From: Photobacterium lipolyticum | Lineage (GTDB): Bacteria; Pseudomonadota; Gammaproteobacteria; Enterobacterales; Vibrionaceae | Direction of reading: 5' to 3' | Assembly: GCF_003026475.1 (NCBI RefSeq) | Contig: NZ_PYMC01000022.1 | Location: forward strand, 1 to 61,729 | Length of the DNA: 61,729 bases | Shown here: positions 24,764-32,844 of the stretch, piece by piece | How the letters are laid out: each line of letters opens with the position of its first letter | Numbering within the stretch: position 1 is the first letter of the stretch | Notes under the pieces: model-generated | Seen by the model: the letters and a program-made list of their open reading frames with translations, nothing else | Told to the model about the DNA's origin: nothing | Databases searched by the model: none | Translations under genes and position numbers: made by a program

Positions 24764-26698
24764 GTGAACAGTTTTGTCATCTTATGCCTCGACGATGACC
24801 ATGAAGTGGTTGAACGATTAAGCCGGGATTTAGCGCCTTTTGCAAAATTGTTCGATATTGTTGGTGCCGACAGCATTAAAGAGGCCAATGAAACACTTCA
24901 CTTTATCGAACAAAATGGCCAACGGGCTGCCATGGTAATTTGTGATAACGAATTAGGGACCGATCAGGGCGTAGATTTTCTGATCCGACTTGATCAGTCC
25001 CCGGCTACCGAGCAAGCACGTACCATTCTTCTCAATAATAGGCCGCAACTTGATACCATCATGCAAGCCGTCAATGAAGGCCGCTTAAATTACTGCCTGA
25101 CCAAGCCCTGGAATAAAGACGAACTCTATCGGGTTTTGGTTAAAGAGCTCACTACCTACATTCTCAAGCACCCGGAAGAAGACTGGCTAAAATACAGCCA
25201 AGTGCTGGATCATCGCCGTATTCTAAAAGCCCATATCGACCGTCAGATGTCGAGTTTCCGTTCCGGTTTCATTCAAAATACCAACAGTCTGGATGATGAA
25301 AGCTTAGCAACGCAGGTCGCTGATGCACTGCATGAATTTTTTGATGGTAATGATGAAAGCCGGGCCTGCCGTACCTACAGTGCAGGCCATTTGCTCACCA
25401 CCGAGGGGGAACCCAACAGTTTTCTCTGGCTCATCACTCTGGGGGAAGTCGCGCTCTATAAGAAAGATAATGACGGCTGCAAACATGAAGTGGTCAGGGT
25501 CGGTCCCGGACATTTAGTGGGCGGGATGTCATTTGTTACCGGTGAACCTTCCTTCTCAACCGGTATCACCCTCAGTAAAACTGATGTTATCAAGCTCGAC
25601 CGCCAGCTATTTACTAAGGTCATGAACTCACGTAACGAGTTATTGCCGCTGTTTACCAACTTACTGTTACGTAACTTCAACCGCCGTTTACAAGGCAGTA
25701 TTAAAACAGAATTGCGACTACAGCAGACATTGAAATCGTTGGATGAGGCCTACCATCAACTGGTCGAGAAAGAAAAAATGGCTATCTTGGGGCAGCTGGT
25801 TGCAGGGGTCGCCCATGAGCTCAATAACCCGGTCTCTGCTATTTTACGTGGCAGTGAAACCCTGAAAGATACGGTCAGTAAACTCACAGAGTCTCAGCTT
25901 AGCCATGACAACAAAACGCGTGGTAACCATATTCTGCAGCAGGCCATGCAATCGAGGCCATTATCAACCTCGGAAACCCGTCAGCGTGCCAAGCAGTTAG
26001 AAGGACTGCTTGGTGATCGCCAGCTTGCCCGTAAAGCAGTACAAATGGGCATTGATGATCATGACCATCTGACTTCGTGGTTATTACCGCAGAAAAACCA
26101 GTTAAAGCAGGTAATGACAGAGTGGGATAACTATTATCAGATGGGTAATTTTCTACGTTCAATTAACGTCTGCGCACACCGCATAGCCGATTTGGTAAAA
26201 AGTTTAAAAAGTTATGCCCGTCAGGATGACGAAACATTGCATACGGTTGATGTACACGAAGGGCTAGAAGACACCTTAGTTATCTTTGAAAACCGTTTAA
26301 AGCGTCATCATGTCACGAAAGAGTATGCAGACCTTCCCGCGATCACCTGTCAGCCTATCGCCTTACAGCAAGTCTGGACAAACCTTATTGCCAATGCATT
26401 GGATGCCATTGAAGAGTCAGGAGAGCCTGGAGAGATCCATATCACAACTCGCTTTACTCCAGAGAGTAACCAGCAAAAAATTGATATTGTTTTTGAAGAC
26501 AACGGCAAGGGGATCCCCGAAGATGAGCAACAGAAAATCTTTGCATTGAATTACACGACCAAACGCGAAGGCGATTTCGGTTTAGGTATCGGGTTATCGG
26601 TTTGCCAGCAGCTCATCAACCAACACCATGGACAGATTCGGGTGGAATCAGAACCCGGTCAATTTACTCGAATGATAGTCACGCTGCCGGTCAAGTAA
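24764..26698 (+). CDS. Hybrid sensor: receiver, cNMP-binding domain and histidine kinase
   Basis: 644 residues from GTG 24764, preferred to GTG 24758 because AGGGA then sits 7 nt upstream. Order: receiver (about 1-125; phospho-acceptor Asp61 in I-C-D-N-E-L-G); the shared W-x4-V-L-D tail at about 140-150; CAP-type cNMP-binding domain (195-300); coiled coil; HisKA with His351 in V-A-H-E-L-N-N; an insertion of about 100 residues carrying S-T-S-E-T-R-Q-R-A-K; HATPase with N-L-I-A-N-A and intact D-N-G-K-G. The usual receiver Thr/Ser is Asn (L-L-N-N-R), which may alter switching. No membrane segments. A receiver gene follows 20 bp downstream. A paralogue of the kinase at 19196. Confidence 0.87.
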   Translation: MNSFVILCLDDDHEVVERLSRDLAPFAKLFDIVGADSIKEANETLHFIEQNGQRAAMVICDNELGTDQGVDFLIRLDQSPATEQARTILLNNRPQLDTIMQAVNEGRLNYCLTKPWNKDELYRVLVKELTTYILKHPEEDWLKYSQVLDHRRILKAHIDRQMSSFRSGFIQNTNSLDDESLATQVADALHEFFDGNDESRACRTYSAGHLLTTEGEPNSFLWLITLGEVALYKKDNDGCKHEVVRVGPGHLVGGMSFVTGEPSFSTGITLSKTDVIKLDRQLFTKVMNSRNELLPLFTNLLLRNFNRRLQGSIKTELRLQQTLKSLDEAYHQLVEKEKMAILGQLVAGVAHELNNPVSAILRGSETLKDTVSKLTESQLSHDNKTRGNHILQQAMQSRPLSTSETRQRAKQLEGLLGDRQLARKAVQMGIDDHDHLTSWLLPQKNQLKQVMTEWDNYYQMGNFLRSINVCAHRIADLVKSLKSYARQDDETLHTVDVHEGLEDTLVIFENRLKRHHVTKEYADLPAITCQPIALQQVWTNLIANALDAIEESGEPGEIHITTRFTPESNQQKIDIVFEDNGKGIPEDEQQKIFALNYTTKREGDFGLGIGLSVCQQLINQHHGQIRVESEPGQFTRMIVTLPVK

Positions 26699-26718
26699 AT
26701 GCAGCTAAAGGAGACCAT

Positions 26719-27219
26719 ATGAACAAATACCTCATCTTATGTGTCGATGACGAAAGAGAAGTGCTGGACAGCGTTTTGCATGATCTCAATACACTTGAAG
26801 AACACTTTATCATTGAGGCGGCGGAATCGGTGGATGAAGCAAAAGAAGTACTGGCAGAAGCCATTGCGGATCATATCCCACTGGCACTAATTTTATGCGA
26901 TCACATTATGCCGGGAGAAACCGGAATCGATTTTCTCATCGAATTGAAGCACCAGTCAGAAACCACCAAGGCACGAAAAGTATTGCTGACTGGCCAGGCC
27001 GGATTAGAAGAAACCGTCCAGGCCGTCAATAACGCCAGTCTGGATTATTTTATTTCAAAACCCTGGAACGGCGATCAGTTAAAGGATGTTGCCATTAACC
27101 AATTAACCACCTATATGATTGATAACGAGAAAGATTTAATGCCATGGGCACGCATACTGGATACCGCCAGAATCATGCAAGCACTTAGCAACAATCGCTT
27201 ATCCCTATCAGACATATAA
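26719..27219 (+). CDS. Single-domain response regulator with conserved C-terminal tail
   Basis: 166 residues from ATG 26719, preceded by AAAGGAG. Full receiver residues: Asp10/Asp11, Asp61 in C-D-H-I-M-P-G, Thr91 in L-L-T-G-Q, Lys114 in S-K-P-W. The tail has M-P-W-A-R-I-L-D at about 141-148, matching the tails of the other two receivers in the locus. Clearly paralogous to the regulator at 18713; they share D-H-x-M-P-G-x-T-G and L-L-T-G-Q-A. No output domain. It is co-transcribed with the hybrid kinase upstream. Confidence 0.87.
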   Translation: MNKYLILCVDDEREVLDSVLHDLNTLEEHFIIEAAESVDEAKEVLAEAIADHIPLALILCDHIMPGETGIDFLIELKHQSETTKARKVLLTGQAGLEETVQAVNNASLDYFISKPWNGDQLKDVAINQLTTYMIDNEKDLMPWARILDTARIMQALSNNRLSLSDI

Positions 27220-27230
27220 TTGTCATACAA

Positions 27231-27288
27231 ACCTTCCCGGGAGAACCCATAAATGTTATGTTGATCACATAATAGTTCTCCGGAAAGG
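27231..27288 (+). promoter_or_regulatory. Long hairpin overlapping the ldhA ribosome-binding site
   Basis: ACCTTCCCGGGAGAAC (27231-27246) pairs imperfectly with GTTCTCCGGAAAGGT (27274-27288). An inner TTATGT/ACATAA stem is nested between them. The right arm contains the AAAGG ribosome-binding site of ldhA, so the folded RNA could hide it. There is no T-tract, so it is a poor terminator. Confidence 0.6.
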
Positions 27289-27294
27289 TGACAT

Positions 27295-28287
27295 ATGAAA
27301 ATTGCAGTCTTCAGCACCAAAAAGTACGATCAGACCTCTTTCGAGCTGATTAATGACAACTACCAGCACGAACTGGTTTACTTTGATTTCCGCCTGACCA
27401 GGCAAACCGCCCGCATGGCTCACGGGTTTGACGCTGTGTGTGCATTTGTTAACGATGATTTAAGCGAGCCCGTACTACAAGAACTGACTAGCAACGGTGT
27501 CCGCCTGATTGCAATGCGCTGTGCGGGCTTCGACAAAGTCGATCTTAACGCCGCAAAAGCATTAAACATTCAGGTAGTTCGTGTTCCAGCCTATTCTCCG
27601 GAAGCTATCGCCGAGCATACCTTAGGGCTAATGCTAAGCCTCAACCGAAAAATTCACCGTGCCTATCAACGTACCCGTGATGCGAACTTTTCATTAGAAG
27701 GTTTAACCGGGTTTAACTTTAACGGTAGAACTGTCGGTGTTATTGGTACCGGCAAAATCGGCATCGCCACTATCAAGATCTTAAAAGGCTTAGGCATGAA
27801 TATTCTGGCCTATGATCCTTACGAAAATCCAACGGCCATTAAGTTAGGTGTAAACTACACCACCCTTGATGAAATTTACCATCAAGCGGATGTCATTACA
27901 TTGCACTGCCCGATGACAAAAGAAAACTACCACATGCTTAATGCTGATGCGTTTAATAAAATGCGTGACGGCGTGATGATCATCAATACCAGCCGTGGTG
28001 AACTGCTGAACTCTAAAGATGCTATCGAAGCACTTAAAACCGGCAAGATTGGTTCGCTGGGTATTGATGTTTATGAAAACGAAAAAGATCTGTTTTTCCA
28101 GGATAAGTCAAATGACGTCATTCAGGATGACGTCTTCCGTCGCCTCTCTTCATGCCACAACGTCTTATTTACTGGCCATCAGGCCTTTCTGACAGAAGAG
28201 GCGCTGGGGAATATTGCTGATACGACATTAAATAACATTCGCCATTTTGAAGTCGGTACGGTATCGGGTAATGAATTGGTTCAGTAA
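27295..28287 (+). CDS. ldhA: D-lactate dehydrogenase (fermentative)
   Basis: 330 residues, a D-2-hydroxyacid dehydrogenase. It has G-T-G-K-I-G for NADH binding (about 153-158), the catalytic Arg in N-T-S-R-G-E, the Glu in D-V-Y-E-N-E and the His in T-G-H-Q-A-F. Overall it closely matches fermentative LdhA, which reduces pyruvate to D-lactate to regenerate NAD+. AAAGGTG precedes the ATG inside a hairpin arm. It lies 75 bp downstream of the receiver gene on the same strand. A stable hairpin follows the stop. Confidence 0.92.
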   Translation: MKIAVFSTKKYDQTSFELINDNYQHELVYFDFRLTRQTARMAHGFDAVCAFVNDDLSEPVLQELTSNGVRLIAMRCAGFDKVDLNAAKALNIQVVRVPAYSPEAIAEHTLGLMLSLNRKIHRAYQRTRDANFSLEGLTGFNFNGRTVGVIGTGKIGIATIKILKGLGMNILAYDPYENPTAIKLGVNYTTLDEIYHQADVITLHCPMTKENYHMLNADAFNKMRDGVMIINTSRGELLNSKDAIEALKTGKIGSLGIDVYENEKDLFFQDKSNDVIQDDVFRRLSSCHNVLFTGHQAFLTEEALGNIADTTLNNIRHFEVGTVSGNELVQ

Positions 28288-28598
28288 TACCAAGTCTATT
28301 CATTGAACTGTCTGTTCTAAATTTCACCTTACGGGGAACATCGTATTGCTTCCTGTAAGGTTAAGCCCGCAAAAATTCACTCTAACTTGATATTATCCAT
28401 TACACTAGCTTTCATCTGCCTATTTTTTAAACACTTATATGCTCTTAATCTCATTAGGTCAGAATGATAATCTAGTTTCAGATCACGCTTTTCTGTGATT
28501 TTTGCTGCATTTTTACCCACACACACATCAATTTCTCAACTAAATAGGCCAAAAATCTATTATTGAATTTATTTGTCCATTAAAATGAGAGGATTATT
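28288..28598 (+). other. 311-bp intergenic region with a hairpin
   Basis: A hairpin at 28326-28361 (ACCTTAC/GTAAGGT with further pairing inside) may end ldhA transcription, although it lacks a T-tract. The remainder is A/T-rich and should hold the promoter of the next gene. No other gene seen. Confidence 0.5.
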
Positions 28599-29165
28599 TT
28601 GCTCCTTGGACTAATTATCATGCGTAAATTTCTTTGTGCTACAGGCATTATGCTGGCATCTGTTTCAGCAGTCCATGCTGAGTCATCAACAACGATGAGT
28701 AACTTCAGTTACGATTACGCTGAGGCGCGTATTGGTATTAGCCCGCTAACGTACGGCGCAGGTTTCAGTAAATCGATTCACCCAAACGCACATATTACCG
28801 GCAATATTGACACAGAATTCGAGGAAGACTGGAGCCTGGCTCTGGGTGTTGGTTTCCACGCGCCGATTAACAACTGGGCCGACATCACCGGTCAGCTTAA
28901 GCTTCGCAACGAAAAAAGTGATAAGCACACGAGTTCCAGCGGAGAATTCGGCATGGAAGTAAACGTTGGTATTCGCCAGTGGCTTGGGCCGCAACTTGAA
29001 GTTGGCGGTCTGATTGGCCACACCAGCATCGATGATGATGAGAACACTATCGGTGCAGCGTACGCGCGATTCCATGCGACAGAGCTATTCTCTCTTGGCG
29101 CAGAAGCTCGTTTCAACGACACTTACAACGACCAGATCATGCTGACCACTCGCTTCAAATACTAA
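28599..29165 (+). CDS. Probable outer-membrane beta-barrel protein
   Basis: 188 residues from TTG 28599, or 181 from ATG 28620. The TTG has GAGAGGA at a good distance, whereas the ATG has no clear ribosome-binding site. Either way a signal peptide runs through F-L-C-A-T-G-I-M-L-A-S-V-S-A-V-H-A. The mature part alternates polar and apolar residues in strands and ends in T-T-R-F-K-Y, an aromatic terminal strand typical of substrates of the BAM complex. Eight strands are plausible, suggesting a small OmpW/OmpX-like barrel, but I cannot name a family. Confidence 0.7.
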   Translation: MLLGLIIMRKFLCATGIMLASVSAVHAESSTTMSNFSYDYAEARIGISPLTYGAGFSKSIHPNAHITGNIDTEFEEDWSLALGVGFHAPINNWADITGQLKLRNEKSDKHTSSSGEFGMEVNVGIRQWLGPQLEVGGLIGHTSIDDDENTIGAAYARFHATELFSLGAEARFNDTYNDQIMLTTRFKY

Positions 29166-29168
29166 ATG

Positions 29169-29193
29169 AAAAAGCCCCGCCAGGGGCTTTTTT
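29169..29193. terminator. Terminator after the outer-membrane protein gene
   Basis: AAAAAGCCCC-GCCA-GGGGCTTTTTT. The short loop and T-tract serve the plus strand, and the A-tract on the left also allows use by the convergent LysR gene. Confidence 0.9.
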
Positions 29194-29212
29194 ATGGCGG
29201 CTTGCTTGGCGT

Positions 29213-30121
29213 TCAGTCTGAGATTTCACTGGTTATCCACTGCTGAAATGCCTTAATCCGCGGTGAAGAAACCACTTCCTGGCGACATACCACGTAGTAA
29301 CTTAGTGGGGAACGTACAGGCCGATTAATCGGTGTTACTAAGCGATTGGTTGCTAATTGCTCGGCGATAAAAGACATCCGTCCCATCGCTACACCCAGCC
29401 CTCTTTCAGCAGCTTGTAAGGCCAAATCAGCACGATCAAAGGTGCAGCCACTCTCGGGTAAAGTAACCCCTTGTCGCTGTGCCCAGTATTGCCATTCATC
29501 GTTACGACCTGCTCTGGCCCATGGTGCTGCATCATGCAACAACATACATGAAATCAGATTATCGGGCTGCTCATAAAGATTATGTACCGTCGCATATTCA
29601 TGGCTACACACTGGCAGTATAGTTTCATCCATTAACTTCTCTGAATGCAGACCAGCATATTTTCCGTGGCCAAAGTAGATCGCGCAGTCAAATGATTCAG
29701 TCTGGAAGTCAACCAGATCATTACGGGTACGAAGATGAAAACGTAATGCTGGATATTTATCGATGAAATGCTTAAGACGAGGTAACAGCCAGGTTTGAGC
29801 AAAGGTCGGCGGCACTGAAACATTCAGATCACCACTCAGCTCTAATGTTTTTAAATCCCTAATTTCATGGACTATATCTCCAAAATTGTGCGCAACAACG
29901 GCTTTTAGACGCTTACCTTCTTCAGTCAATAACAGCTTACGTGGCTGTCGGATAAATAATTGCACTCCCAGGCTGGCTTCCAGGTTCTTTATTTTATGAC
30001 TAACTGCACTTTGGGTAAGGTAAAGAATTTCAGCGGCACGAGTAAAGCTCATCTGATCAGCTGCAATAAGAAAGCAATGCAAGCCAGACAACACAGATCC
30101 CGTAAGTTTAGGTAATTGCAT
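29213..30121 (-). CDS. LysR-family transcriptional regulator
   Basis: 302 residues. An N-terminal winged helix (S-F-T-R-A-A-E-I-L-Y-L-T-Q-S-A-V-S-H-K-I) is followed by a two-lobed effector domain. It resembles the GcvA/DsdC-like group, but the target is not evident from the neighbours, an outer-membrane protein gene and a TfoX-family gene. A perfect inverted repeat overlaps its own predicted -10 element, suggesting autoregulation. Confidence 0.88.
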   Translation of the reverse strand: MQLPKLTGSVLSGLHCFLIAADQMSFTRAAEILYLTQSAVSHKIKNLEASLGVQLFIRQPRKLLLTEEGKRLKAVVAHNFGDIVHEIRDLKTLELSGDLNVSVPPTFAQTWLLPRLKHFIDKYPALRFHLRTRNDLVDFQTESFDCAIYFGHGKYAGLHSEKLMDETILPVCSHEYATVHNLYEQPDNLISCMLLHDAAPWARAGRNDEWQYWAQRQGVTLPESGCTFDRADLALQAAERGLGVAMGRMSFIAEQLATNRLVTPINRPVRSPLSYYVVCRQEVVSSPRIKAFQQWITSEISD

Positions 30122-30141
30122 AGAGTCCCAAATGGAGCATA

Positions 30142-30183
30142 TTTATTTGGTCGCATTATACCAAATAAAAAATACCAAATAAA
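30142..30183. promoter_or_regulatory. Operator and promoter of the LysR gene
   Basis: TTTATTTGGT (30142-30151) and ACCAAATAAA (30160-30169) form a perfect 10-bp inverted repeat with an 8-bp spacer. A third half-site ACCAAATAAA lies at 30174-30183. A minus-strand TATAAT at 30155-30160 falls inside the repeat, so binding there would block RNA polymerase. The binding protein is inferred to be the LysR protein itself. Confidence 0.65.
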
Positions 30184-30204
30184 AAGCCACCCAAAAAGGT
30201 GGCC
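30180..30204 (-). terminator. Terminator of the TfoX-family gene
   Basis: On the minus strand, stem GCCACC with loop of A/T and GGTGGC, followed by TTTTTATT. It overlaps the third half-site of the LysR operator. Confidence 0.75.
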
Positions 30205-30225
30205 GGACTATATGGATAGATAGTT

Positions 30226-30813
30226 TCATTTAATAGCGCTTAACAAACTTTGTTTCTGATCTTCTTTCAATAGCGTCCAATGACAACCATCAATTGCACC
30301 CGCAAACATCCAGAGCAATTTCACGTCAACATCACTGCCGTGTGTGCTCCTTACTTTGCGATACACTTCAGCAGCACCTAATGTAACAAAGCTACTGACA
30401 TCCGGAATGCCCGCCTTTTTGACCATCCGCTCTAAGGTCAGGCGCATATTCGGTAGGTCTCGCAATCGCTTACTCTGCTCCGAAGTTTTAAAAGCCTTCT
30501 CTTTCCGCGAAATTTCAATAGACTCATTGACGAGTACACTACATTTTTTCGCATCACGTAAAAACAATTGAGTAATATCATAATAATTGACTACAGCTGT
30601 TGTACTTCTTTTGATGTGTTTGAATTTCACACAGCCTGACGCAACAAGTTTCTCATCAAGATCTCCTCCTCCACGGAGAAACAATGAGGTTTCCGTTAAA
30701 ATCGCATACATTGCACCATTGATAAAAACACCTGTTCCACCGAACATCGAGCGTTTCTCATGGCATCCGAAGCCGCTCAGATAGTTAAAAAACTCTTCCT
30801 TGAACGAAGTCAC
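30226..30813 (-). CDS. TfoX/Sxy-family regulator, probably TfoY-like
   Basis: 195 residues from the GTG at 30813, chosen because AGGAGG lies 7 nt upstream. The TfoX_N domain has R-S-M-F-G-G-T-G-V-F; the TfoX_C domain has L-P-N-M-R-L-T-L-E-R-M-V-K-K-A-G-I and W-M-F-A-G-A-I-D-G-C-H-W. Family proteins help CRP activate competence genes (TfoX) or motility and secretion genes (TfoY). The N-terminal sequence (L-R-G-G-x-D-L-D-E) reads more like TfoY by memory. V. cholerae tfoY has a cyclic-di-GMP riboswitch leader; I see none here. Confidence 0.85.
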   Translation of the reverse strand: MTSFKEEFFNYLSGFGCHEKRSMFGGTGVFINGAMYAILTETSLFLRGGGDLDEKLVASGCVKFKHIKRSTTAVVNYYDITQLFLRDAKKCSVLVNESIEISRKEKAFKTSEQSKRLRDLPNMRLTLERMVKKAGIPDVSSFVTLGAAEVYRKVRSTHGSDVDVKLLWMFAGAIDGCHWTLLKEDQKQSLLSAIK

Positions 30814-31104
30814 TGTATATCCTCCTGCCAAACGTTATTGGTCTTTTTTCCGGTAACGCCCAACAAAAAGCGCCAACAAATTGACAATGACACACGGGAA
30901 TTATAATTACCACATATGAAACAAAGAACAGTTCATTTTGAGATTTAAGGCATATTATTCATCGCGAAATAAGGGAAAAGTGACAAAATTTGACCATATT
31001 TTTCGCCGAGTAATATCTCAAAAACATCAAATAATATGTCAATGTCTTATCGTTATTCTTATCACTGAGGTCTATTGTTAATAATAATCAGTTGAGGGTA
31101 TAAA

Positions 31105-31695
31105 ATGGCACGCACGGCACTACTTCCATCATCAGGACATGTCTTACCTGGCGGGAGGCTCGAAATCACGGTTGCTGAAGCAAAATACATTCGTATGGTA
31201 AAGGAATCGCTAGCATCAAGCTCTGGTTTTACTATATGCATGATCAATGAGGCCGATGAAAACCAAGAGGTAAAAAAAATTCCTGCTATTGCAACTCTGG
31301 TCAACATTGTTGATTTTAATGCGCTTGAAGGGGGGTTGCTGGGAATTACTGTTGAGGGGAGTAAAAAAATCCGTCTGATCGATATCCATATTGACTATGA
31401 CGGGCTTCTGATTGGAGAATATAAGCCTTACATTCAGTGGCACTCACTGCCAATTAGTCGTTTGACACAATGTTTGAGTGATAAACTGAAGCTGTTTTAC
31501 TCCACCATGCCTGAAATCGGTGCATTATATTCAGCCCCTAAATACAATGATATTAGTTGGATCTGCCAGAGATGGATTGAGATCTTACCTCTCGAGGTTC
31601 AATATAAACAACTACTCATTACCCAGGAAAGCCCAAAATTAACAATCAGATTCCTGCTGAAATTGCTAGATACCGAATATCATGACGATGAATAG
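31105..31695 (+). CDS. Lon substrate-binding-domain protein
   Basis: 196 residues covering the N-terminal beta-rich domain of Lon plus part of the helical region (COG2802-like), with L-P-G-G-R-L-E-I near residue 17 and G-G-L-L-G-I-T-V-E-G near 75. There is no ATPase or protease domain, so it is a stand-alone protein of unknown job, perhaps recognising substrates. A GAGGG ribosome-binding site precedes the ATG. The next gene, an HDOD protein, begins about 100 bp later, on the same strand. Confidence 0.75.
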   Translation: MARTALLPSSGHVLPGGRLEITVAEAKYIRMVKESLASSSGFTICMINEADENQEVKKIPAIATLVNIVDFNALEGGLLGITVEGSKKIRLIDIHIDYDGLLIGEYKPYIQWHSLPISRLTQCLSDKLKLFYSTMPEIGALYSAPKYNDISWICQRWIEILPLEVQYKQLLITQESPKLTIRFLLKLLDTEYHDDE

Positions 31696-31798
31696 CGAGA
31701 ATTGATTTAACTTCTTTCTTTTTTTTTGGGCCACGACCCTGTCCATCACTCTCCGCTCGCGTTAGAATCTTTTTATCTATCATTAACTAAAATCAGTA

Positions 31799-32722
31799 AT
31801 GACACATTTATCTTTTTTTTGGCTAAAGCCCGAAAATGAAAAAATCATCAAAGGGCTGGAGTCTGAATTTTGCTCTCTTGTAAAAGACGCAGTCAGAAAA
31901 AATCGTCTATCACTTCCCCCTATACCTGAGGTATTGGCTCAGCTACATACGCTCTGTAACGCCGACGATACAACGGTTCGTGATATTGCTGATCTTTTGC
32001 TCGATGACCCAAGCCTGGCAGCATCGATTGTCCGCACTTCGAATACTATTATGTTTAATCGACGCAATATTATTTGTCATGATCTTCAAGCCGCAGTATC
32101 ACGCTTAGGTATTCTAAGAGTCAGAGATATTGTCACAGCACAAGCAATTGAAGAGCTGAAAAATAAAAATCATTTTGGTCACGAGTGTAATCTATTATTA
32201 TCGCAAAGTGCTATTCGTTCGCGCCAGCTAGCAGGTACCATGGCATTGATCTGTCAGGGGATAACGAAGCATAGTGATAAACAGTTAAGCCTTGAACCAG
32301 AAAAAGCCTTACTGACTGGTTTATTAGCCGATATCGGCGTATTTGGTTTAATTAATGAGTACCATTCTTACTTGAACCACGGTAATTACCTAGATCTCGA
32401 CATCGCGACCTATGTTTTCCAGCAATGCTGTGGTGAAGCAACTTCCATGGTGCTCAAGCATTGGGGATTTGATGATGATTATCTGGAAGTCGCTTCAAAT
32501 AAAGCGATGCCCTATAAAGAACAGTACAATAAAACCAGTTATCTGGATATCGCTCGAATGGCCAACCACTTGTTGATGTTTAAAGATAATGATGAGGCCA
32601 TCAATGAACACCATGTCGAACTTGATTTGGCTGGTGCCGAAGTCATGTATGAACTCACCAACATGCCTGACGCCGATTTCGAAAGCCAAATTCGGAATGT
32701 CATGAAAGACAGCGGTATGTAA
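31799..32722 (+). CDS. HDOD-domain signalling protein
   Basis: 307 residues with an HDOD domain at about 40-240. Landmarks are L-P-P-I-P-E-V near 39 and the D-x-A-D-L-L-L-D-D-P-S-L-A segment. HDOD domains resemble HD phosphodiesterases but lack the metal residues, and they act as regulatory scaffolds. No second catalytic domain is attached. Single gene, or in a short unit with the preceding Lon-N-domain gene. Confidence 0.8.
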   Translation: MTHLSFFWLKPENEKIIKGLESEFCSLVKDAVRKNRLSLPPIPEVLAQLHTLCNADDTTVRDIADLLLDDPSLAASIVRTSNTIMFNRRNIICHDLQAAVSRLGILRVRDIVTAQAIEELKNKNHFGHECNLLLSQSAIRSRQLAGTMALICQGITKHSDKQLSLEPEKALLTGLLADIGVFGLINEYHSYLNHGNYLDLDIATYVFQQCCGEATSMVLKHWGFDDDYLEVASNKAMPYKEQYNKTSYLDIARMANHLLMFKDNDEAINEHHVELDLAGAEVMYELTNMPDADFESQIRNVMKDSGM

Positions 32723-32844
32723 CCCTCCTCCCCAATGCGGTGCAATGCGCCGCATTGTTTCAATTGACCATGGCTAAGCGCTATTGATAAGCTATTAAAA
32801 TACTTATCAAATATTGATATTTAGAAAATACGTTAAGGATGCTC

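Noticed and set aside
30832..31104. Cyclic-di-GMP riboswitch before the TfoX-family gene
   Set aside because: No GEMM core motif visible by eye.
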